Positions 1 through 5,432 of a stretch of 11,034 nt of DNA are shown piece by piece. Each line of letters begins with the position of its first letter. Position 1 is the stretch's first letter. The DNA is from Thermomicrobiales bacterium (GTDB taxonomy: Bacteria > Chloroflexota > Chloroflexia > Thermomicrobiales > UBA6265). The stretch lies in the NCBI GenBank assembly GCA_020847015.1, contig JADLCW010000323.1:1-11034 (forward strand), read 5' to 3'. Position numbers and translations under genes: made by a program. A model generated the notes under the pieces. That model ran no database searches. It was not told the origin of the DNA and saw nothing but the letters and a program-made list of their open reading frames with translations.

Positions 1-1
1 C

Positions 2-877
2 GGATTGCCGGCCGGCGTGCTGAATCTCGTCACCGGCAGCGCCGCCACGGTCGGCGAACCACTGACGCACGACCCGCGCGTGGTCGCCATCAGCTTCACC
101 GGCTCCAACGAGGTGGGTTCCAATTTACGCAAGGTCGCCGCCGAGCGCGGAGCCAAACTGCAATTGGAGTTGGGCGGCAAGAACCCGGCGATCGTGCTGG
201 CCGACGCCGATATCGAACACGCCCTCGGTCAGGTGCTCAACGGGGCGATGATGAGCACCGGTCAGAAATGCACCGCCACCTCGCGAGCGCTGGTGGACCG
301 CCGCATCGCTCCTGAGTTCACCGAGTTGCTTGCCCACCGGATCGGCGCTTTGAAGGTGGGCAATCCGCTCGATGCCGATACCCAGATTGGCCCTCTCATC
401 AACGAGAAAGCAGCCGAGCGAGTCGCGGGCGAGGTCAAGGCGGCGCAGGAGCAAGGGGTCAATCTCCTGGTCGGCGGCGGGCGCGTCGGCAACGGGCTGG
501 AGAAGGGCGCCTTCGTGGCGCCGGCGCTGTTCACCGATGTCGATCCCGAGTCCCGGCTGGGCCAGGAGGAACTGTTCGGTCCGGTGCTGGGGGTGATCCC
601 GATCGATGGCATCGATGAAGCGATCGAGATCGCCAACAAGGTGCGCTTCGGTCTCGCGGCGTCGGTGTTCACCCGCGATCTGGGGACGGCGCTCCGCTTT
701 GTGCAGGGGATCCAGGCCGGTGTCGTCCACGTGAACAGCGAAACAGCCGGGGCCGAACCTCAGGTTCCGTTCGGCGGCATGAAGGGATCGTCGTCCTACT
801 CGCGCGAGCAGGGCAAGGCCGCCCGTGACTTCTTCACTCAGATCAAAACCGTCTATATCGATTTGCCGCCAGTCTGA
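2..877 (+). CDS. Aldehyde dehydrogenase, probable alpha-ketoglutaric semialdehyde type (5' truncated by window)
   Basis: This is the C-terminal 292 residues or so of an NAD(P)-dependent aldehyde dehydrogenase, a family usually near 480 residues; the frame enters at base 2, so the start lies outside the window. It shows the FTGS nucleotide-binding segment, the catalytic glutamate in ELGGK (codon 167-169), the nucleophilic cysteine in GQKCTA (codon 269-271), the EELFGPV motif and the C-terminal PFGGMKGSS block. The ending, with SSSYSREQGK followed by an FFTQIKTVY segment, resembles the YcbD/KGSADH branch. That branch oxidises 2,5-dioxovalerate to 2-oxoglutarate in sugar-acid or hydroxyproline breakdown. 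The substrate is inferred from that resemblance only; no pathway partners are visible here. The catalytic residues present look intact. It ends 100 bp before the OsmC gene on the same strand, and I see no good terminator with a T-tract between them. Confidence 0.93.
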   Translation, partial: GLPAGVLNLVTGSAATVGEPLTHDPRVVAISFTGSNEVGSNLRKVAAERGAKLQLELGGKNPAIVLADADIEHALGQVLNGAMMSTGQKCTATSRALVDRRIAPEFTELLAHRIGALKVGNPLDADTQIGPLINEKAAERVAGEVKAAQEQGVNLLVGGGRVGNGLEKGAFVAPALFTDVDPESRLGQEELFGPVLGVIPIDGIDEAIEIANKVRFGLAASVFTRDLGTALRFVQGIQAGVVHVNSETAGAEPQVPFGGMKGSSSYSREQGKAARDFFTQIKTVYIDLPPV

Positions 878-977
878 TTCTCCGATTGCGGCTGGCAACC
901 AAAATGCGTGGCACCCTTGGGCGCGGATCGGTCGCGCCGGAGGATACGAGGCGTCGATACGACGCGGGGGAGCAATC
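878..977 (+). other. Leader of the OsmC gene with two short hairpins and a Shine-Dalgarno site
   Basis: This 100-bp gap holds a 6-bp GC stem at 920-938 (GGCGCG, 7-nt loop, CGCGCC). It also holds a second inverted repeat at 951-965 (GCGTCG-ATA-CGACGC). The second abuts the purine run GGGGGAG (966-972), which serves as ribosome binding site for the ATG at 978. I could not find a convincing -35/-10 pair. The second stem could be an operator or could affect access to the ribosome binding site, but this is inference from its position only. Confidence 0.35.
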
Positions 978-1439
978 ATGAGCGACCATCGTAAAGCGCA
1001 GGCGGAGCGCGAGGCAAATGTCGTGTGGCAGGGGAATCTGCAAGACGGTCAGGGCATGATTCTGGACGTCACCAGCGCCGCGTTCGCCAATCTGCCGGTG
1101 AGCTGGGCGTCGCGTTCGCAGAATCCGGACGGCCAGACCAGTCCGGAAGAACTGCTCGCCGCCGCTCATGCGGCCTGCTATGCGATGGCGCTCTCCCACG
1201 AACTGGCTGGCCGGAATGCGCCGCCGCAGCAGCTCGAGGTCCGCGCTCGAGTCGGCTTCGATCCAAAGGTTGGCGGCGGGTTCGAAGTCAGCTTCTCCCG
1301 TTTGACAGTTCACGCCCAGGTCGAAGGAATCACCCCCGAACAGTTCGATGAGGCGGCGCGTCAGGCCGCTGAAGGCTGCCCAATTTCAGCAGCCATGAAG
1401 GGCAACGTCGAGATCACGGTCCGCCCGACGCTGACCTAA
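978..1439 (+). CDS. osmC: OsmC-family peroxiredoxin (organic hydroperoxide reductase)
   Basis: A 153-residue OsmC/Ohr-fold protein, close to the usual family length. OsmC proteins are cytoplasmic homodimers that reduce organic hydroperoxides with a pair of cysteines. Both are present: Cys67 in SPEELLAAAHAACYAMAL and Cys134 in EGCPISAAMKGN. The SPEEL-AAHAAC form fits OsmC rather than Ohr. ATG 978 is chosen because GGGGGAG lies 5 bp upstream and the product then starts where family members do; the frame is open back to 825, but that would add a tail overlapping the dehydrogenase gene. The coding region ends in TAA at 1437-1439, which overlaps the stop of mutM on the opposite strand. Some OsmC proteins respond to osmotic or oxidative stress; nothing here identifies the regulator. 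Confidence 0.92.
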   Translation: MSDHRKAQAEREANVVWQGNLQDGQGMILDVTSAAFANLPVSWASRSQNPDGQTSPEELLAAAHAACYAMALSHELAGRNAPPQQLEVRARVGFDPKVGGGFEVSFSRLTVHAQVEGITPEQFDEAARQAAEGCPISAAMKGNVEITVRPTLT

Positions 1440-2356
1440 TCTCCGGGTTGTTCATCCGTTGCCGAGGGCGTGACTCCGGTCGCGCCCTCGCCGCGTTGAG
1501 AAACGCGCCTGAGACGCGGAGATCGCGGATCGCGCGGTTGACAGCGCGGGCAACATGACGTGCCTCGGCCGCCAACGACGATCCGCTCCAACGGGCAGCC
1601 GCACCGCGGGCATCCGCCGCGCCCGCCCCGTCCGTAGACGCGCAGGTTCGCCTGGTTCTCGCCGGCATTGCCTTCAGCATCACGGTAGGACGAAAAGGTC
1701 GTGCCGCGACGCTCGATCGCTTCCCGCAACACCGTGCGGATCGCGCGATGCAACCGGCGCACTTCGTCGGCGGTTAGATCGGCGCCGGAACGCTCCGGAT
1801 GCAGCCGGGCACGAAACAACGCTTCATCCACATAGATATTGCCCAGTCCGGCCAGGAACTCCTGATCCAGCAGCACGCTCTTCAGCTTGCCACGTCGCCG
1901 CGCCAGCGCCCCATGCAGCCACGCCGCAGTGAAATGGCGCGAGAGCGGCTCCGGACCGAAGCGGTGCTCCAGTTGACGCGCTTCACCCGCCGTCAGAGCG
2001 ACGACCCGGCCAAACTTGCGCTGATCGCAAAAGCGCACTTCGGATCCATCATCCAGCACGATCGCGCAGCGCTCGAAGCGTAGCGGCGGAGTTCCGGCGA
2101 GTGCGAATTCCAGACTTCCAGTCATTCGCAGGTGGGCCATCAGCGCCACGCCGTCATCCAATTCAAGAAGCAGGTACTTGGCGCGGCGGCGCACGGCGAC
2201 GATGACGCGGCCGCCCACCCGGGCATTCATCTCCTCCGGTGATGCCGGGCCGAACACACCGGGGAAGTCGCCGACGCGTACGGCGACGATCCGCCGCCCA
2301 ACCAGGCGCGGCTCCAGGGTGCGACGAACGGTTTCGACTTCGGGTAGTTCTGGCAT
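1436..2356 (-). CDS. mutM: Formamidopyrimidine-DNA glycosylase (Fpg/MutM)
   Basis: A bifunctional DNA glycosylase/AP lyase that removes 8-oxoguanine and formamidopyrimidines in base excision repair. The start ATG at 2356 gives MPELPEVETV, whose Pro2 (nucleophile) and Glu3 are catalytic once Met is removed. Other landmarks are Lys60 in RRRAKYLL, Met78 and Arg113/Phe115 (DQRKFG) in the lesion-reading region, and the helix-two-turn-helix QEFLAGLGNIYVDEAL at 165-180. The C-terminal zinc finger has Cys249, Cys252, Cys269 and Cys272 (C-x2-C-x16-C-x2-C), with Arg264 in GGRGT at the beta-hairpin tip. At 306 residues it is about 30 longer than usual, because a hydrophilic Arg/Gly/Pro tail (residues 274-306) follows the finger. 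The open frame extends upstream to 2470 but would lose the essential N-terminal proline. It is divergent from the HIT gene and convergent with osmC. Confidence 0.97.
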   Translation of the reverse strand: MPELPEVETVRRTLEPRLVGRRIVAVRVGDFPGVFGPASPEEMNARVGGRVIVAVRRRAKYLLLELDDGVALMAHLRMTGSLEFALAGTPPLRFERCAIVLDDGSEVRFCDQRKFGRVVALTAGEARQLEHRFGPEPLSRHFTAAWLHGALARRRGKLKSVLLDQEFLAGLGNIYVDEALFRARLHPERSGADLTADEVRRLHRAIRTVLREAIERRGTTFSSYRDAEGNAGENQANLRVYGRGGRGGCPRCGCPLERIVVGGRGTSCCPRCQPRDPRSPRLRRVSQRGEGATGVTPSATDEQPGD

Positions 2357-2399
2357 ACTCGTGCTCGGAATGACGCCGGCGAAGCGGCGTGGCGACAGA

Positions 2400-2408
2400 G
2401 GGGGTGAT
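2400..2408 (+). promoter_or_regulatory. Extended Shine-Dalgarno site fixing the GTG start of the HIT gene
   Basis: GGGGGTGAT matches the extended consensus GGAGGTGAT at eight of nine positions and stands 6 bp before GTG 2415. This supports GTG 2415 over the in-frame ATG at 2370, which would add 15 residues not typical of the family and has no such site. Confidence 0.7.
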
Positions 2409-2414
2409 TCGAAC

Positions 2415-2768
2415 GTGGCTGACGCGGCAAATTGCCTGTTTTGCGCGATCGCGTCGGGTGCGCTCGGCACGGAGTTTATCGCCGAGAGCGATCGTGCAGT
2501 CGCCTTCCGCGATATCCAACCACAGGCTCCGAGCCATGTGCTCGTCGTGCCGCGCCAGCATGTGGCGGCGCTGCGCGATCTGGAACCGGACGACGACGTG
2601 ATGGCCGCCGAATTGCTGCGGCTGGCTGCCGAGGTCGCCCGCCGGGAAGGGTTGCTGGCTGGTGGTTACCGGGTCGTCATCAACGATGGCGACGATGCTG
2701 GCCAAACCGTGCACCACCTGCACCTGCATGTGCTCGGCGGCCGCAAGCTGAACGAGCCACTGGGCTAG
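2415..2768 (+). CDS. HIT-family (histidine triad) nucleotide hydrolase, HINT-like
   Basis: A 117-residue histidine-triad protein of the HINT/PKCI branch, cytoplasmic hydrolases acting on adenosine phosphoramidates and related nucleotide conjugates. The signature is at residues 100-108 (HHLHLHVLG), so His101, His103 and His105 form the triad and His103 is the expected nucleophile. The N-terminal CLFC pair (Cys7, Cys10) and the FRDIQPQAPSHVLVVPRQH block are typical. The length matches bacterial HINTs (about 110-120). It starts at GTG with a strong ribosome binding site. It is the first gene of a tight run, HIT then yqeY (23-bp gap) then ybeY (4-bp gap), so the three are probably co-transcribed from a promoter in the 58-bp region divergent to mutM, where I see no clear -10/-35 pair. 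The physiological substrate cannot be read from sequence. Confidence 0.95.
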   Translation: MADAANCLFCAIASGALGTEFIAESDRAVAFRDIQPQAPSHVLVVPRQHVAALRDLEPDDDVMAAELLRLAAEVARREGLLAGGYRVVINDGDDAGQTVHHLHLHVLGGRKLNEPLG

Positions 2769-2791
2769 CCACGGGGCAGGGGAGAACGCGA

Positions 2792-3253
2792 ATGGAGCAA
2801 ACGGTGCAGCAGCGGCTGCAAAGCGATCTGAAAGTCGCCATGCGGTCTGGCGACACGACGACGCGCGACGCCATCCGCTATATTCTGGCCGCCCTCAAGA
2901 ATACCGAGATCGATCGCCGGGGACAGCTTACCGAGGCCGATGCGGAAGCGACGCTCCGCAAGCTGGGCAAGCAACTGGCCGATTCCGTAGACCAGTTCCG
3001 CGCAGGCCATCGGGAAGATCTGGCGGCCAAAGAGCTCGCCCAACTCGACGTGCTGAAGCGATACCTGCCGGAGGAAATGAGCGACGAGGATCTGGCCGCG
3101 CTGGCGAACGCGGTCGTGGCCGAACTGGGAGCAACCGGGCCGAAAGACATGAGCAAGGTGATGCCAATGTTGATCGAGCGCACTGGCGGCCGAGCCGATG
3201 GCCGCCGCGCCAGCGCGGCCGCCCGTTCTGCTCTTGCCGCGGTCGCCGGTTAA
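2792..3253 (+). CDS. yqeY: GatB/YqeY domain protein
   Basis: A 153-residue protein matching YqeY, a small cytoplasmic family (about 150 residues) whose domain is also found at the C-terminus of the amidotransferase subunit GatB. Evidence includes the N-terminal QRLQSDLKVAMRSGD then RDAIRYILAALKN block, the central QLDVLKRYLPEEMSDEDL segment, and the C-terminal GPKDMSKVMPML with GGRADGRR. It is mainly helical and has no signal peptide or membrane segment. A purine-rich ribosome binding site (GGGGCAGGGGAG, 2773-2784) lies just upstream of ATG 2792. The family is usually proposed to act in tRNA-dependent amidation or another tRNA-linked step, but the role is not firmly established, and standalone YqeY lacks the GatB catalytic domain. 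Its position between HIT and ybeY suggests co-expression. Confidence 0.95.
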   Translation: MEQTVQQRLQSDLKVAMRSGDTTTRDAIRYILAALKNTEIDRRGQLTEADAEATLRKLGKQLADSVDQFRAGHREDLAAKELAQLDVLKRYLPEEMSDEDLAALANAVVAELGATGPKDMSKVMPMLIERTGGRADGRRASAAARSALAAVAG

Positions 3254-3257
3254 TCCT

Positions 3258-3722
3258 GTGGCCGGCGACCTGGATCTGGATTTCGAAACTGCGTTCGAAG
3301 CCGAGCCGCCTGCTGGGTTCGATCCAGACGCGGCCGCCGCGCTGGCTCGCTGCGCGCTCGGCCGCGAAGGAGCGACCGGGCGCTGGGCAGTGACGCTGGC
3401 GCTAGTTCACGACGATCGGCTGCGCGCGCTCCACCGCGACTTCATGGGCGTTGACACGCCAACCGACGTGATGACCTTTCCAACTGACGACCCCGATCTC
3501 GACGGAGGTGGCGACATCGTCATCTCGGTCGATCGCGCCGCCGAGCAGGCCCCCGAATATGGTCTCGACGCAGCCGACGAGGTCACCTTCCTTCTCGTTC
3601 ACGGTCTGCTCCATTTGTGCGGCTGGGACGACACCGACCCCGAGACGCGCCAGCGCATGCTGGCGCGGCAAAGCCAATTGATCGCGTCCTGCGCCACTCA
3701 GTCGGCGACGCCGGCCAGCTAA
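3258..3722 (+). CDS. ybeY: Endoribonuclease YbeY (rRNA maturation factor)
   Basis: YbeY is a metal-dependent single-strand endoribonuclease involved in 16S rRNA 3'-end maturation and ribosome quality control. The substrate-binding segment is at residues 54-75 (from RLRALHRDFMG through TPTDVMTFP), and the metal motif is at 115-125 (HGLLHLCGWDD). The family norm is H-x3-H-x5-H; here His115 and His119 are present but the third ligand position, residue 125, is Asp. GTG 3258 is chosen because it lies 4 bp after the yqeY stop and gives a 154-residue protein of normal length. ATG 3198 is in frame but would overlap yqeY by 56 bp and add a low-complexity tail. Neither start has a strong ribosome binding site, so translation is probably coupled to yqeY. 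The stop overlaps that of cinA on the other strand. Confidence 0.92.
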   Translation: MAGDLDLDFETAFEAEPPAGFDPDAAAALARCALGREGATGRWAVTLALVHDDRLRALHRDFMGVDTPTDVMTFPTDDPDLDGGGDIVISVDRAAEQAPEYGLDAADEVTFLLVHGLLHLCGWDDTDPETRQRMLARQSQLIASCATQSATPAS

Positions 3723-4921
3723 TTCCCTCGGATCGTCGCCGACTCCACGACCGGGTCGTCATGACCGAGAACGGCGCGGCGTAGCAGATCGGCAGCGTGC
3801 ATCGCGGCCCGACGCTGAATCTCGGCCCAGGTGGCGCGGAGCGGAATCTCCTCGATCCGCTCGATCCGCCCAGCTAGCGCGAAACGCACGACGCCCTCGA
3901 AGAGCCCTTGTGCGGCCGGGGTCGCGTCCACCGCGATGCCAAATCCGAGGTCGGTCCCAAAGCGGGTGCGCGCATCGGCGGCCAGATCGGCAGCGTTGCT
4001 CGCGCCGCGCGGTAATGCGGCCGCGCCTAGCACGACATCGCCTGCATCTGGCTCGCCCAGCAACAACCCGGCGAATTGGCCGCCCGAACCAGATTCGATG
4101 ATGCCAAGCGTAAGTCCGGTCACGCGCAGATGGTCGAGCAGCACGGCCGCCAGCGATCGCTCATCCTCGGTGTAGACCGTCGTGGCAAGCCGTTCCCGGA
4201 TCTCGACCAGCGCATCGCGCAGCAGCGACGCCGCGGCATCATCGGTCGCCCCGGACGCCGTGATGCGGACGTGAACGCCATCGTCCTTGGCGTAGGTGCC
4301 CACGTAGGGATTGGTCGCCTTCGTCAGATCGCCCAGCCGTTCGGCGACCGCCGATTCGCCGATGCCGAGCGTGCGCAGATTGGCCGAGCGGTAGGCTCGC
4401 AGCGGCAGCATCGGCGCCAGCCGCGGCAGCGCCTGCTCGCGCCACATGCGGTACATCTCGCGCGGCACGCCCGGCATGGCGACCACGACCTTGCCATCGA
4501 TGCGCACGAACCAACCTGGCGCCGTGCCGACCGGATTGGGGAGCGGTTCGGCGCTGGGGATCAGCCAGGCCTGCTTGGCGTTGCGCTCCGGCATCTCCAG
4601 ACCGCGCTGCCCGAAAAAAGCGCGCACGGTCTCCAGCAGCCCCGCTTCGACTTCTGGTGTCTCGTCTGCCAACGCGGAGATCGCCTCGCGCGTCAGATCG
4701 TCATCGGTGGGGCCGATCCCGCCGGTGCAGATGACCAGATCGGCGTCAGAGACAGCGAGTTCCAGCGAACGGGTCAGGCGCTCCAGATCGTCCCCAATCT
4801 GGACGACGTGGAGCAGCTCGATGCCTTGCGCGATCGCCTCCTGGGCGAGAAAGGTGGCGTTGGTGTCGGTCAAAGCGCCGTGGATCAGCTCGCTGCCGAT
4901 CGAGAGGATATAAGCCCGCAT
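3719..4921 (-). CDS. cinA: CinA-family protein: MoCF/COG1058 domain with a divergent C-terminal CinA domain
   Basis: A 400-residue, two-domain CinA-type protein. The N-terminal domain (about 1-170) is well conserved: MRAYILSIGSELI, the CTGGIGPTDDDLTREA loop (65-80), NAKQAWLIPSAEPLPNPVGT and AMPGVPREM (148-156). In studied homologues it hydrolyses ADP-ribose or related dinucleotides. A linking domain (about 171-250) follows. The C-terminal domain (about 255-385) corresponds to the NMN deamidase PncC but is altered: the usual ESCTGG is ESGSGG (276-281), the Tyr- and Lys-containing stretch after it (normally GGVVAYSN..K) reads VVLGAAALPRG, and the Gly/Pro-rich GIAGP loop is not recognisable. I infer the pyrophosphatase half is active and the deamidase half probably is not. 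ATG 4921 gives the canonical N-terminus; its ribosome binding site is weak. It is convergent with ybeY. Confidence 0.93.
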   Translation of the reverse strand: MRAYILSIGSELIHGALTDTNATFLAQEAIAQGIELLHVVQIGDDLERLTRSLELAVSDADLVICTGGIGPTDDDLTREAISALADETPEVEAGLLETVRAFFGQRGLEMPERNAKQAWLIPSAEPLPNPVGTAPGWFVRIDGKVVVAMPGVPREMYRMWREQALPRLAPMLPLRAYRSANLRTLGIGESAVAERLGDLTKATNPYVGTYAKDDGVHVRITASGATDDAAASLLRDALVEIRERLATTVYTEDERSLAAVLLDHLRVTGLTLGIIESGSGGQFAGLLLGEPDAGDVVLGAAALPRGASNAADLAADARTRFGTDLGFGIAVDATPAAQGLFEGVVRFALAGRIERIEEIPLRATWAEIQRRAAMHAADLLRRAVLGHDDPVVESATIRGN

Positions 4922-5023
4922 CGCCAGTTCGTCCGCCTTCGTTCGTCGCCCCACCGTCGATCGCGCCCGACATGTTTTCGGAAACGAAAGCATGCGGCCG
5001 CGGATGCGACACATCGCGGCCCG

Positions 5024-5029
5024 ATTGTA
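5024..5029 (-). promoter_or_regulatory. Candidate extended -10 promoter for cinA
   Basis: Read on the minus strand, TGGTACAAT is an extended -10 element (TG-N-TACAAT). No good -35 is present 17-19 bp upstream, as expected for extended -10 promoters. Transcription would start near 5017 and give a leader of about 95 nt before the cinA ATG. The site is downstream of the tRNA terminator, consistent with a separate cinA transcript. Called by eye only. Confidence 0.45.
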
Positions 5030-5106
5030 CCAGTCGATCGGTTACCGCTCGGCTCCGCGGGGCAGGAGGGATGGAGTCGCTGCCGGGGCAATCGCCATGC
5101 TTTGGG

Positions 5107-5152
5107 ACATAAAACCATCCGCGGGTCGGGGAATGAATTCCCCGACCCGCGG
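5107..5152 (-). terminator. Intrinsic terminator of the tRNA-Arg transcript
   Basis: Bases 5119-5152 form a perfect 15-bp stem (CCGCGGGTCGGGGAA and its complement) with a 4-nt loop. In the minus direction it is followed within a few bases by a short U-rich run (GGTTTTATG). It begins 31 bases past the tRNA 3' end and ends well before cinA, so it should separate the two transcripts. On the plus strand the tail is only TTCTTGG, so the minus orientation is favoured. Confidence 0.8.
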
Positions 5153-5182
5153 TTCTTGGCGTCCATCCGGCGACTCGATAGG

Positions 5183-5255
5183 TACCCTCGGAGGGGATCG
5201 AACCCCCAACCTTCTGGTTCGAAGCCAGACGCTCTATCCATTGAGCTACGAGGGC
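5183..5255 (-). tRNA. tRNA-Arg (anticodon TCG)
   Basis: The minus strand folds as a complete 73-nt cloverleaf. It has a 7-bp acceptor stem (GCCCTCG with CGAGGGT, including a G1-U72 wobble), a D arm GCTC/GAGC, an anticodon stem TCTGG/CCAGA with loop CTTCGAA, a 5-nt variable loop, and a T arm GGGGG-TTCGATC-CCCTC. The anticodon TCG reads CGA and possibly other CGN codons. A20 in the D loop is an arginine identity element. The 3' CCA is not encoded (the genome reads CCT after discriminator A73), so it must be added after transcription. Confidence 0.97.
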
Positions 5256-5302
5256 ATGCCGCGCAGACCCGATCCAAATTGGTCAACCGTCGCGACACGG
5301 GA

Positions 5303-5331
5303 AGCCTAGCACACGGCTGCGTCGCCGGCAC
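5303..5331 (-). promoter_or_regulatory. Candidate promoter of the tRNA-Arg gene
   Basis: On the minus strand TGCTAGGCT gives an extended -10 (TAGGCT at 5303-5308). A weak -35 (GTGCCG at 5326-5331) lies 17 bp upstream. It would start transcription about 40 bases before the tRNA 5' end. Only half of the -35 matches consensus, so support is moderate. Confidence 0.4.
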
Positions 5332-5375
5332 GCTCGGCGCGCATTGAGCCTGGTCTCGCTCGATTCGCAAGCGCA

Positions 5376-5408
5376 GAGCGCCCGGGAGCTTCGTACTCCC
5401 GGGCGCTC
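5376..5408 (-). terminator. Terminator-like hairpin after the GSDH-family gene
   Basis: A perfect 13-bp stem (GAGCGCCCGGGAG / CTCCCGGGCGCTC) with a 7-nt loop lies 24 bases past the stop codon of the minus-strand dehydrogenase gene. There is no U-tract on either side, so it is either a U-less terminator or a 3'-end stabilising stem. Confidence 0.55.
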
Positions 5409-5432
5409 GCTCGCTCAGACAGAAATCAACGC

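Noticed and set aside
125..979. Long minus-strand open frame (284 codons) opposite the aldehyde dehydrogenase gene
   Set aside because: The plus strand has unmistakable aldehyde dehydrogenase motifs; the antisense product is low-complexity and rich in Arg, Asp and Gly, as expected from mirror-image codon bias in GC-rich DNA.
2370..2414. ATG 2370 as the HIT gene start
   Set aside because: The extra 15 residues are not family-like, while GTG 2415 has a near-perfect extended Shine-Dalgarno site at the right distance.
4076..5347. Plus-strand open frame of 423 codons over cinA and the tRNA gene
   Set aside because: It runs antisense through conserved cinA motifs, the terminator hairpin and the whole tRNA-Arg gene; it has no recognisable domain.
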